Source: Aphelenchoides besseyi (taxonomy: Eukaryota; Nematoda; Chromadorea; Rhabditida; Aphelenchoididae). From it: a stretch of 64,000 nucleotides of DNA. Below are positions 1-11,232 of this stretch, piece after piece. The notes below the pieces were generated by a model. The model was given only the letters and a program-made list of their open reading frames with translations. It did not search any database and had not been told where the DNA came from. The position numbers were made by a program, and so were the translations under genes. The stretch covers positions 14,198,001 to 14,262,000 of the forward strand of contig JAMPIQ010000002.1 of assembly GCA_024699855.1 (NCBI GenBank), in the 5' to 3' direction. Position 1 is the first letter of the stretch, and every line of letters begins with the position of its first letter.

Positions 1-1215
1 AAATAGCTTCCTATAAACTTCACGAGAATTCCAAATTAAAAGTCCGACCAAATTTGGCTTCAACGCCGTGAAATGGCAAAAAAAGTTCATGGTAATTTCT
101 CGGTTGAAACAAAAGTTTACAGGTAGCCATCTTCAACAGATCTTTGGATCGTCATCTTCAACAACTTATTAGTGTTCCTTCAAATCACAGCTTTAAACTG
201 AATGTAATTTAAATCTCATTCAACTACTTATCGACTTGTTTACAACGCTTGAATAGCATTTCACAACCGATGTTCCCAAAACAACGAAAATTGTTGTCCG
301 ATGTTAATAAGAAGATTAAACAAAGAAGAAAATCGACAGTCAAAGAAGCTGCGGATTAAATTAAATGTGCGGTTACATCTCTACGCCAATTTGCTATTTA
401 AGTGTCGCTCATAGCTATTCTTAAAGTTATCGGCTATGAACTGTAACTGTTGGTAGAAGACAACGTCAAGAAAAGAATTAGGATTACAAATAAGCAATTG
501 CATCATCCCCTTTCAATAACCATAAGAGCGTCTAGAATAAAGTTTTGTTGCAAACAAGTGAATCAAAAACTGTAAAAGCAAACGAGCGAGAAGACGACTT
601 TCATGTAACAGATAAATTCGTTTTAGTTTTGCGCAATAGGGAGTTGTTTGGCCAAAATTAAAACATCAACATCTCCGTCTTTTCGGAAACCGCTTCACTG
701 TGCCCATCATTTGGCTAATTGGAAGAAAACTCTTGGCGTTTTATAAACTTAACGTTATAGCGAACAGCCACCAACCAACGTCTGAGACCAAATTCAGAAT
801 CACTGTAATGCTTCACCAGAGGATTCTTTTAAGTTGTCATTATAAGAACAATGTGTGCTACGTACAAACTTTCTTTAAACAAAAATCGTATTATGCGTTG
901 AAGGTTTATTGGACTAGCGATATAAAAAGGCGTGAACACATTTGTCATCTCTACTCAATGCATATGTCCACACACTCGCTGTTACGAATCCGAATGTGCA
1001 GGAGCAGCGTTTAATTGCCGGCTAATTTGTCAACAGAAATTCGATTTAATCAATTGCGGCGTTGTTTGCGAATCGAGTTTAATGAGATTTACTTTAACCG
1101 ATCCAATTCAAAAGCATCATAAAGTGAAAAACAGAGCTAAACATCGAAAACTTAAACGTAATTTACATACGAAAAGTTGGATAGTTATTCAAGAATTCAT
1201 GTCATCATGTTTCAT
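1..1215. other. No convincing gene; contains one copy of a dispersed repeat
   Basis: I see no open frame here that resembles a protein or links to a neighbour by good splice sites. The two forward frames at 700-1225 are short, low in complexity and lack a sound start. Positions 901-961 are a diverged copy of a sequence found again at 3544-3603. Confidence 0.5.
901..961 (+). repeat. Dispersed direct repeat, copy 1
   Basis: About 60 bases starting aaggtttattg and ending in tgtcatctctactcaa match 3544-3603 in the same orientation with only a handful of substitutions. The copies flank the HMG-box gene at 1216-2922. No terminal repeats are visible, so the type of element is unknown. Confidence 0.6.
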
Positions 1216-2922
1216 TTACACGTGACGTTGGTACGTTTCAATCGGAGTATTGGACACGTTCTTCATGCACTTGTTTTCAATTTCGGCATCGTTGTTGGAA
1301 TTGAGTTCGCGGAGACGGTGTCGTGCTCGTTCAAATTTAGTTGAGTAATCTGAATTCGCCAATTCGAGCTCTCCGATTCGAATTTCGTGTTTGCCTTCAT
1401 TTTGTTGCAATTGGAATAAATGTTGTCGACTGCATTCAAGTTCTTGTTTCAAATCCAAATTCATTTCGGCACTACGAGACGCTTGTTCTTCTGCTTGAAT
1501 CGCTTGTTCGTGAGCTATTTTCCAACGATTTTTATAATCAGCAGCCAAATTACGTTGTTCTACGATTTCGCTCGCTACATTTAACAACTCGACTTTTTGC
1601 TTTTCGTCGGCCTTTCCATGTGAATACTCAGTCATGTGTTCCACGTCAAGCTACGAAACCAACATTTTCATCTGCCCAAATAATTTTAGTTATCATTTCA
1701 GTATTCTCCTCTTCATCCTGATCACACTGCTTAATTGCTGCACTTTCCGTTGCTATTTGTTCAATCGTTTTTTGTACTCACTACTCCAACTCTGTTCAAC
1801 AGTGCTCAAGAACTCCGGATTTTGTTTAAATATCCTAAAAATATACATTTTTATTTGCATTCAAATACGCAAATTAATTACCCGTCTTTCACCAAGTTCG
1901 AAATACGAAGTGCCGTTTTGTGCAAAAGATATAGACCGTAAAAAACTGCCGATGTTGCATTTGTTTCCGAGTTCTGGGATCGTCAATTCCTTTACTGTCG
2001 ACATTTCCGGTAAACGTGGTGTTTGTCCATTAACCATATTCGCACCATTGACAAGCTCTAAACAAAAGAAAAACTTACAAACAGAAAAATCATCGCTTAC
2101 TTAACGCACAAATAAGTGAATGCTCAACGAAAGACGACGATTTCTCGTTCTTTAGAACGAATGCTTGAATACGATAAAGCCGCGACTTGTTCTTGTACGA
2201 CAAAAGCATTTTCTTTCCGAACGGTGAGCCCTTCCGTGTTTCCCAATTGTGATATTTAGATTTAGCTTCTTTATGTTTTGTATGCCGTCCACCATATAAG
2301 ATCGCATTTGAAATCGTTTCCATTGGAACATCGGCGTCTTCGAAGTCATCAACGAGTGTATAAACAGTGAAGCCCTCCTCCGCTTGTAATTCGGTTCGGA
2401 CAATTCATGCGCGAGCATTTGATTGTCGTTTAATTGACACTTACGAAGAATCTAAACGATAAAGCAACGAAAATTAAACCTTGACTTACTTCCAACGTTT
2501 CTTGCGATTGCTCACCACGACTCAATTCGTTCCAAAATTCCAAATAGTGGGTACGTTGATCTTCATATTGAGCTTTTACATCGCTAAAGTAAAAAAGACT
2601 AAAATACAATAAAGTTGACTTACTCTAACGAGATCAGATAGTCTTGTGACTTCGCTTCATCTCCGTTGAAAAATTGGAGTTTTTCATCTGCAAACCGTTT
2701 CTGGTCAGCCGTTCGAAGTGTCTTGTATGGAGCTTTCTCAGTTTCTGTCATTTTCCTCCATGCTGCACCAGTGTTTTTTCCTCGTTCGCAACATCCTTTT
2801 GTCTTGTTTTCGGGCAATCTAACAAAGTCCTTCAAGAAGTATGCATACGAATTCGTTGGTTGACGCGGAAAGCCCTCTGATTTTTTTCACGCGCCTTTCT
2901 CTTGGGCTTCTTGAAGATTCGA
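1216..2922 (-). CDS. HMG-box protein with C-terminal coiled coil (5' end unresolved)
   Basis: This reverse-strand gene has several short introns. The exons near 2922-2620 encode a basic stretch and then an HMG-box-like domain: the segment SYAYFLKDFV, a basic middle, then GAAWRKMTETEKAPYK, which is the usual third-helix pattern. HMG boxes bend DNA and act in the nucleus. Later exons (2590-2500, about 2440-2090, about 2055-1860) are polar. The last exon, at 1644-1216, encodes about 140 residues of strong coiled coil rich in E, Q, A and L. Around 1790 (a run of A) and 1650 the frame slips by one or two bases inside otherwise good coding sequence, which suggests consensus errors or a decaying gene. 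I cannot place it in a named HMG subfamily and did not find a certain first methionine. Confidence 0.6.
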
Positions 2923-3726
2923 CTTTAAATTATAAATAATCTTAGTTAACACAAAAATAACCGTACCAAATGACCCGGTTGAGAAGCGCCGGCGTTCAGT
3001 CCCACATCCCCCGTTTATTTTAATGAAGTTTGGTCCACGACCGTTTGACTAAGCGATCTTTATTTGCACACACGGTCAATCTCTGTAGATTCGGCACTAG
3101 TTTTTTGGTTTTAAAAAGCAAAACAGCATATTTACATACCTTCGTTTTTTCTCTACATTTCCAAAACACGACTGAAAAAAGAAACCGGGATGACAACAAT
3201 CATGTCTCTGACGTTATGCATTAACACTATCCGCATAAACCCCAAGATCAACAATTTCTGACAATCAAATTCTCTTTATTTAACACAATAGCATAAAAAA
3301 CCAATCAATTACATTGAGAAGCCGAAATGATACTCGATGCTTTTCTCAATTTAACAACCACGTGTCGCTGAATTGTTCATCGCCCTATGGATTCCGGATC
3401 TGTTCATGAAACGCGTCGAATCCAACGAGCATTAGTCGTTGATGAGCGAAGACGAATGCCCGGGACTCTCGGATTGTTAGGGCGAACATTCTCTTTAAAA
3501 TCATCAATTGTATTATTTTTCGACAAATATCGACATGCCATTTAAGGTTTATTGAATTAGCGATACAGAAAAGCATGAACACATTTGTCATCTCTACTCA
3601 ACGCGTAGATCCATCCTTGATTCGCTATGATTGCGTGGCATTGACTTCGTCCCAAGTCTCCGACGATCTTTCTAATTCGATAGCTGTTTCCATCGAACCA
3701 AAAGATCTTATTGGAGTTGTCAAAAA
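2923..3726. other. Intergenic or 5' region, no gene supported
   Basis: The upstream part of the HMG-box gene probably lies in the first few hundred bases, but I could not join an exon in phase. The rest holds the dispersed repeat at 3544-3603 and no convincing coding sequence. Confidence 0.4.
3544..3603 (+). repeat. Dispersed direct repeat, copy 2
   Basis: This is the second copy of the sequence at 901-961. The best conserved part runs gaacacatttgtcatctcta. It lies just beyond the 3' end of the propeller-like gene at 3727-4969. Confidence 0.6.
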
Positions 3727-4969
3727 CTACCAAATCTCCTTCGTTATCAAAAACGGCCTAAAAATAAACTTGGTCGAAATACGTGGATGTTGTTTCTTTA
3801 CTAATCGTGGTCCTTTGACTATCCAAGCCTCTCGTTTACGTCGTTTGACTTTGATCGTCTGCTTATCCACCAGTTGATTGGGTTGAATTAGAACAAGAAT
3901 GTTGAGTTGTGATTTCACTGCATCACATAGAACAATTCGATGCTCAGATTTGGAAAAATTGTGTACGTCGAAATCGGAGTACACACTCGCTTTGTTATTC
4001 GAATGACCAGCAAGAAGAAGTGTGTTGGCCAAACTGATTCCCAAAGTGTTTTGTGGACGTCCACGTTCCACCATTAAAGTTTTCCTAAACAAATTATTCA
4101 GATTGAAATCGCTTAATTTCGATACCAAGCAGAAGTCGGTAAATGTAGCGTCCAAATTGCGGAACATTGTTCAGAAGTTCCGAGAAGATACAACGTTTCA
4201 CCGATGACTTTGATTTTGCGTCGACTATACGAAGGAATAAACGGTTCTATTGGATGCTCGATTACATATTCTTGAACAAGATCGGGCCATAAATGTATAT
4301 TGCATGTCCATTTCTCATCGATATACGCCAACAAAACAACATGAATTCGATCCGAATGGGCCTCGTGCAAAAACTGCACACCGGCTATTCGATAGGGAGC
4401 GGTTTTGAAATGCCGTCTGGTCGCATTCTTACAATCCACACTATCTAGATTGATGAAATGAACACCGTTGTCGTAATCAGCAATCGCCAAAATGTTCCCA
4501 TCAACCGCTATGTCAACGGGATTACAAAAATGACCGAGTACATAACCAGTAGATTTGATGAATGGAGAACCATCTTCACTGACTGGTAACGAGCGAGTTG
4601 GACGGTTTGTCGATGGCTCTGCGTCGTTGATTGTCGAACACGAAGGTAAGCTTAAATTTATCGTAAATGAATCTTGATCGTAGCAACTAACCTTGTACTA
4701 TAGAAATGATCGTTGTTTGCTTGTACAGTGGTTGTACTATACGGTTTTGAGTTCAAATCCAAATTCTCAAAAGTCTTCAAATCGACATCAAAGTTCATGT
4801 CATCTTCGTGCACATCGGCCAATAGTTCGCTTGTATTCTGATGGAAGTTCATATTCACGGTGTGATTGGTCGTTGTTTCCGATTCATCATCGAATTGAAC
4901 TTCGTGGTTGTTGAGTTCAGAAGTCACATGTGTTCTGCTATGCGATGGTTTGACCGTTGAACTGGACAT
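3727..4969 (-). CDS. Acidic N-terminus plus beta-propeller-like protein, unrecognised
   Basis: The start at 4969 opens a Ser/Thr- and acid-rich segment of about 90 residues. An intron near 4640-4685 (GTTAGT...TTTAAG) is in phase with the next exon. That exon reads like beta-propeller blades: NPVDIAVDGNILAIADYDNG is a typical NHL/WD-type blade, followed by YRIAGVQFL and WTLHLPTSAW. Near 4115-4125 the frame ends in a stop, but the adjacent frame continues in the same style (LGISLANTLLLAGHSNNKAS) to 3727. Dropping one A in the cgaaatta stretch would give a smooth join, so a single-base consensus error is likely. A terminal basic tail follows. No family could be named; a scaffold role would be a guess. 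Confidence 0.5.
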
Positions 4970-6376
4970 TTTTCTCGCACAGCTTCTAATCTTGTTACCA
5001 TCAACTTACTAAAGCACTGATTACAAAGCCGATAATTTCGTCCACTTCGTACGTAAACGACAGTGATTTCAAGAGAAATACACGAAGCAAAATGTCGACT
5101 GTATCGGCTATATTGAAAGCTATTGAATGGAAACAAATTCGATAAACGAAATCTCAGCGAAACGTAGGACGCAATTTTTGTCGCTTCGACAAATTAGCGG
5201 TTTAACGCGACGAAGCCGAGAAAGCGTGAAATTTCCGTTCACGACATCGAGACAAAATACGAAGTTGTGCAAAACACGTTTATAAGAACTTTTGAATCGC
5301 TTGACTGAGCGCATTCGACCGAAGAATGGCCGCAGCTTAACGTCGTAGGGAACGGAGAAGGAAGTTCGAATCAAAAAATGGGCCCGAAACTCCGTCTTTC
5401 GGAAGGCTATAAAGAAGTATTATTGTTGTTTGGTGCGTTTAAACGTTTCCCGCAAACTGGCCACTTATCTGTTGCAGCGTTTGACCGTTGAATGCGTGGA
5501 TTTCTTGAGCACACTCAGAAGAATTTTGGAATAACAAAAAGAAAAACCCGTGAAATGGTTTCGCTTTTCCCTTGACATTTCAAACGGGATTCGTCAAATT
5601 TGTTACTTCGCAAATTGGATCATATGTTTTCACGCAAACAATCTTCTCGCACATGTTCACATTACGGAGATGGGAAGCACGAGTTATGAATAAGAATTAA
5701 AAGAACTCATCTTCGGATGCATATCGTTGTCCGAGCAAACATCTATGAATACAAATCGAATTCCGCCCAAGTTTTCTGCTTCAGCAACATACGAGAGTGA
5801 AAACGTCCACCAGATCCGTTCCAACGGAAATCCGATGGCACAAGGGACGGAAAGACACTTCGCGAAGTTCCGTTAGATCAAATAAACCAAAGAAACAAGC
5901 TCAATGCTAAAGCCCTCGCGACCGAAACAACATTAACGAAGACAACGAGCTAACGCAATATGCGCTTGAATTCGTTCGTTGCTCAGCAGCTTAATCTTCG
6001 ACAGCAGAATGGTCGTGGATAAGCCAAAAATCGAACATTTGAATTCGTTATTCAATCAAATTGCGGTTTCTTTTGCTTGACTATCTCAACTGCGGTTGTC
6101 AACTCACAACGATTTTTGAGTGCAAGACGTTAAAGCGGAAACTCTCTCCTATTCAACTTTTCAATTGTCGCAATTTCAACAAGCAATTGAATTTACAGAG
6201 CGAATTGCCAGTGAGGTTGCAGTAGTCACAATCTCTTGGCATCACGTTCAACGACGTTTTGTTCCTCACAGATGATCGTTGAATGGAAAGAAACTAATGG
6301 AATTTATTGGTATCTGCGATTGCACGTACAATAAATAAAGGTCCCGTATTATGAAGTTCTTATACGATTAGAATAC
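4970..6376. other. Intergenic stretch without a supported gene
   Basis: About 1.4 kb between two reverse-strand genes. The frame at 5120-5374 is basic and unstructured, has no homology I recognise and no good splice partners. The proximal part is expected to hold the promoter of the 3727-4969 gene, but no specific element is readable. Confidence 0.4.
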
Positions 6377-7051
6377 TCACGGACTCTTTTTCTTTGCAAA
6401 ATTTGATTCAAGACCTCTGACAAAGTCGTCCACGTAGTTTTCGTACATGAACAGTGCGCCATTCGTTTGCGGTAAGTACAAGTACAACAGGAAGAGAATC
6501 TAAAGGCCAACAATATGCAATTTGATAAAAGTCAACGGTCTACTTTGAATAGATAGTAGAACGGGAAGTAACAAAAGATCACATTGGCAAAGAAGTCGAC
6601 TAACGAGAAGAAGGCGAAAACCGTCTAAACGAAAATGAACAGTAAAGTCACTTCTGTTACCCACCCAATAGATTAGCCACTTGGTATCGTCCTCTTTTGT
6701 GGGTGATCTAATTGCCTAAATTCCGTTGATTACGAAGTTTAATCGAAACACAAACCTTCACACTCTCGTAGGCCGGATATGCAAAGCCGACAAAATTGCA
6801 AATTATTTGAGCAAATGACCCAATGACGAAATACAGAGCAGTCAGCGCGAAAAGAGTGTAAGCCAACTAAATGAAAGTTGTCGTAGGATGAGAATTCCAC
6901 TCACATGTTCCCGCTTCAGATTCGTACGTTTTTCGAAGAGCTCCAGAACATCTTTGACTTTCTCGTTTCCCGGATCGTAAAGGTAATCTCGAGTTCGTTC
7001 ATTGACCACTTTAACCGTTTCAACGAAACCAGATGGCACTTCAGTTTTCAT
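6377..7051 (-). CDS. REEP5/6 (DP1/Yop1) family ER membrane-shaping protein
   Basis: Five exons are clear: 7051-6906, 6867-6755, 6714-6666, about 6635-6547 and 6499-6377, split by short GT-AG introns. The protein starts MKTEVPSGFVETVKV and carries the TB2/DP1/HVA22 domain. Two hydrophobic hairpins flank GFAYPAYESVKAIRSPTKED, which is the family signature, followed by KWLIYW and a second membrane region. The family bends ER tubules and sits as wedge-like hairpins in the cytosolic leaflet. The C-terminus FAKKKSP is followed by a TGA that overlaps a possible GTGAGT donor, so a further exon is possible but not needed. At about 170 residues it is the size of REEP5/6 rather than REEP1-4. Confidence 0.9.
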
Positions 7052-7778
7052 CAGAATTTAAACGTTGTCTCTCCCTCGTCTAAAACGGTTTTCGTTAACA
7101 CAAACGAATGCAATTCATGCGTTGACGCATCGGCGGACGTCGTGAACTGCGGAATTCGAAATTGGCTGTTTAGTCAAAAACAACAAATGATATCACTTGG
7201 AGAATAACAGAAACAAGTGATACGAAGATGGCAATCTGTGGATCAAAAATCCCAATTATTCTAAGGTTTTGTTACTGAAACTTTCTGAGTTAAGCAGAAC
7301 CAAAAGCGACGTCTATTTGTCGATAAGATTATCGCTTTCAACGACAGACATAAAATCGTGAATAAGCAAAAACGAACGGATGATACGCCAAAACTGTTTT
7401 TTGGGTTCATGTTTAAGCAAACGGTTCTGAGCACGGAAATGACAGAACGCATCGGGAATCAATGTCGAAATATTTGTGTGCACAGATCTCTCGTTTGCAC
7501 GAACTCATCATTCCCGCTTATTTTCACGCGTACAAGTATTCTTGGTACTTGAATCGCTGTTATCCACTGTCGTCCAATATGAAGGCCCGCTTAGTAGGAT
7601 ATTTCTTGCGTATTCAAATCGCAATTTCACGTGTTTATAGTTTATGCTAAGAAAACAAAAGATTTGAAAGCTTTGCGACGAAATAAATACAGACAATAAG
7701 AGCACTGTGTAATCGGAAGGCATCTGGCTTTGAATAAGTGGAAACCGTTTTTGTGTTCGCTTAAATCAACCCGTTGGA
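7052..7778. other. Intergenic gap, no gene seen
   Basis: The small frames on both strands here lack domains and splice continuity. It lies between the 5' end of the REEP gene and the 3' end of the helicase-like gene. Confidence 0.4.
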
Positions 7779-9430
7779 CTATCTCCAGCAAGCAGGGACA
7801 ATAGCATTGCTGCTGTCGCAAATCTAAAAACAAACTAATTGATGCTTAATGGACTTCTTACCTCTCGACAGTAGCTGATGATATCGCCGTTGCGGTCGTC
7901 GGGGGTTACAAAATTAATGACAGTACCGAAGCTGCAAAACTGAAGTCAGTCGCTTGTTGTTGATGTCACTCACCAATTTGCAAATCCACAACGTCCACTT
8001 TGTCGATGATAGTCAACGAGATTTCTTGGCAAATCATAGTGAACGACGTGAGAAACGTTTTGAAAGTTCAAGCCACGAATCGGATGCTCTCCATTGACAA
8101 TTAACACATTTATTACGCCGTTAACAAGGTTTCTGATCACACGTAGCCGCCGTTCTTCGCTCATTGCTTCTTTTGGTCCCAACAAATCGACTAATAACTC
8201 ATCATCAATAAGCCTCTGTTTTAGTTCGTGGAACAAAGAAAATGAATTTTGGATGTCGTTAACGAACACCAAAATTTGACCCTCTGCCTTGTAATTTTTG
8301 ATGATGTCCACTAATTCATTGCTCTTTTCCCAACATTTCTGTCAATTTGAAAAGAAATCATCTTGTGAAAACGTGAACTCACCATTTCCCAAAACTCGTG
8401 CCTAACATTTTTCGGCAGTCGCGGTGTTCTGATTACTAGTTCAATGGATTTCTTGCTCAGAAGCTCTTCCAATTCTCCAGGAGCATTCAATGTTTCCGAA
8501 TCCACGACGATTAAACTGCACTGTGATGTCCCACAACACTGAAATCTCATCATTGAAAGAAGCGAAATCGATTGTCTAACCCGAAACAAATTAGCAGCTT
8601 CATTGCGGATATTTGAACTGCAATCATCAACGACCACGTATTTCAGCTGCAAAGTTTTGAATGTCGGAGATTGATGTGCTTCTGCAGAAAAAAAGTGTTT
8701 TGTCACAAGCCCCAACGTTCCAATGACAATATCGCAGTTCTGCCGTTCTTTTCTCGTCGATTCGTCGTCCTCGGCGTTGGCCAAAAGAGTACAAATCGAC
8801 AGAGTTTCAACTAAAAATACACTTATAAACTCATTGATTGAATGAGCTTTACCAGGGCCTCTAAGTGAACTCAAAACTGATTTCAATTGAATTGCTGTTG
8901 AAGGTGTCGGACAAATAACGACAGCAAACGGTTGTCCAGGTTTTAGTGAAGAGTGGCTCGAGCGCAGCTTGTGTTTCTTTCGAATTATGTAGTCGATCAT
9001 TGGTAGCGCGTAAACCAACGTCTTTCCAGATCCGGGAGCCGCACTAATGCGAAAGTTCTGTGTGTGATATTCCAACAAATAAGGAATAGCAAACGTTTGT
9101 ATTGGCGTCGGTCTTATGATATTGTGTTGTTTCATGCTTTTTGCCAACGTTAAACACAATTTAGCGTCTTCGAAATATCTAAAGAAGAAAAGAAGTAAGA
9201 TCCTCAACAACTGGAACTTACGACAATGCAAACTGTAACGGTTGGTTGTTCGAATCCTTCGAAAAGAAATATGCACATTTCAACTCCTCTTCAAACTGCT
9301 CGTTCGTGTACTTCGACTCGAACAGATCTTCTTTTTGTACAAACTTGTCGATCGAATATGCTGAAAATGAAAGAACTAAACTCAAAAGCACTCACAGCGA
9401 TAACCTACGATGACGCGATGAATGCGCCAT
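7779..9430 (-). CDS. Degenerate DEAD-box helicase-like protein
   Basis: The chosen start at 9430 gives exon MAHSSRHP, whose donor CGTAGGT joins in phase to an exon near 9375, then to the helicase exons. Both RecA-like lobes are present: a Q motif (RPTPIQTFAIP), motif I (AAPGSGKT), a motif Ia-like PTPSTA, then IGTLGL where TPGR is usual. Motif II is VVDD followed by CS instead of DEAD. Lobe 2 shows ILVFVN (motif IV), a motif V-like PIRGLNF and HRQSGRCG in place of HRIGRTGR. The last exons encode TVINFVTPDD and end WR at 7779. The Walker A is intact but the Mg-coordinating and arginine-finger motifs are altered, so ATP binding may persist without normal hydrolysis. It resembles the Vasa/DDX3 group most in its C-terminal lobe. 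Confidence 0.75.
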
Positions 9431-9589
9431 GTTGAATGGACATACGAATATCGACTTTTAGTAGCAGATAAGTCAGATGAAACAAAACCAAAATCAGAGC
9501 TTATTCATTGAAAATTGTTGTTTACACTTGACTCGAAGCGTAGCACTTGTCCAACGATTGTGCGAAAATAAAAATCCGTGGTTATTAGA
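9431..9589. promoter_or_regulatory. Probable shared divergent promoter
   Basis: Only about 160 bases separate the start of the helicase-like gene (-) from the first methionine of the AKTIP-like gene (+). Both must begin transcription in or near this gap. No TATA box or factor site is certain. Confidence 0.4.
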
Positions 9590-10781
9590 ATGCGAGATAG
9601 TTGTCAAATGGAATCAATACCCAAATTAGATCTAAATGGAACTACGAACGAACACGAAGAACAATTTTCATCGCTAAACGACTCGGAATCGAATTCAACT
9701 AACTTGTTATCGTTGGATCAATTGCAACGTCGAAACATTAGTGTCATCACCGAATTGCAAGTTTACATTGGAATTTAAATCGAAAGTCGAAAGTTGCAGT
9801 AAAGCAATTTGCAATCGCCCATTAGAAGGCATTTACGTGCGACCATCAGATCACGATATTCTCGGTAACAAACATAATTGTTGATTGAATATCTCGATTC
9901 GTTTAGAATGGTTTGGAGTCATTGTAGTGAAGGCCGGAGTGTTTGCCGGCGGTATTTTTCGCTTTACATTAACGCTACCTGCCACATTTCCCGAATCAGA
10001 TCAAGTGCCGGTTAGTCGATTTTTGTTCAACAAATAGTTTTCTTAAGACAATCGAATTGGATCAAGGCATCCTGCATCCATTAGTGTATCCGAAGACCAA
10101 TCGAGTCGATTTCAAACGCTTTTTCCCCAGCAATTGGGTCCCCGATCGGAACAAAGTGTATCACGTTCTTTCCGCCTTTCAGGTACGTTCGTATCTCAAC
10201 TATCGGCTCAATCTGATTTACAGTCAATTTTCTTTCGTTATCAATGTGATGTTGAAGTGGCGGCAAATCCCGAGGCTGCGTTGTTGTGGAAAGAGAATCG
10301 AAAACAGTTCAAACAGTTCGCCAACATGGCTGTTCGGTACAACAACAAAACATACCAATGATATTTTGGTTTTTAGTGAAAGTCGAACTCAAATCTACGA
10401 TGCTCCAAAATCCGACGATTCACAGGCGTTCAGGTAAAACTCTTTTGTTTTAGTAGTATCGACTGTTTTCAGATTCAAACCATGGGATGCAAGCGTGATG
10501 GAACCTGTTCGAAATGCGATTCTCGGCAAAACTGCAGCGTCTAAAGAAGTTTCTAGTTACTTGTCCAAAACTGAAAATCCATTTGGCTCGTTTTTTCGTG
10601 CAGAGAAAACCTTATATTTATGTGAAATCTTTAAGGTATGTCTTAATAACGACATGTAGTGAACGTTGTTTTTCAGTCGGAAGACAATGACAACACTGAA
10701 ACTCTAAACGACCAGCTAGAGAACGAAGACGACGACGAGCCACCACCTTCGTTCTATGAAGACGGAGATCAAAGTGATTAA
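9590..10781 (+). CDS. AKTIP/FTS-like ubiquitin-conjugating enzyme variant
   Basis: After a Ser/Asn-rich start the protein enters a UBC fold typical of AKTIP (Fused Toes): GIYVRPSDHDIL, WFGVIVVKAG, GIFRFTLTLPATFPESD, ILHPLVYPKTNRVDFKRFFP and NPEAALLWKENR. The HPLV..P segment and the absence of a cysteine at the E2 active-site position match this catalytically inactive family, which works with Hook proteins and FHIP on dynein cargo. Introns at about 9889-9906, 10012-10049, 10183-10223, 10337-10376, 10435-10472 and 10636-10675 are short GT-AG. Near 9755-9780 the frame slips by one base between TELQVY and LEFKSKVES, which may be a consensus error or an unrecognised intron. The tail is acidic (EDDDEPPPSFYEDGD). 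Confidence 0.8.
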
Positions 10782-11232
10782 CCATCGAATACACAATTCC
10801 TGTTCATCTCGACCACTGTACTGTTCACAACGCTTCTGAGGTTAACAAACTTGAAATAAACATTCCATTGTATATTCGATTATTGAAAATTGAGATCAAT
10901 TCGACATATGTACAAGCGATTCTTGTATATATTTCAGCGAGGGGTCTTCAAAGTTAACAAGATAAGATGTTTAGTCGATTTATTAGCAAATTAAAGTGAT
11001 TAAATCAACAGTTGAATCAGCTCGAACAATTGCGTTTTAAGCCGTGGCAAAAAGCATTTGTAAGCAGTAAAAAAGTTAACTGGGTTTTTGACGGGGCAGT
11101 TTCAAGTGTTTGAAAACCTGACACTAGAAGACGAATACTACTGATGCATAAACTAAAAGGCAGTTTAAGGAGGGCAGAATAAGGAATTGAGCAGATTAAG
11201 TAGTTTTTGCTATGAATTTGATAGAATGAACG
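10782..11232. other. Shared 3' region between convergent genes
   Basis: An AATAAA at about 10855 lies 75 bases past the AKTIP-like stop and should serve its polyadenylation. The rest has no coding signal and includes the 3' UTR of the intermediate filament gene. Confidence 0.5.
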
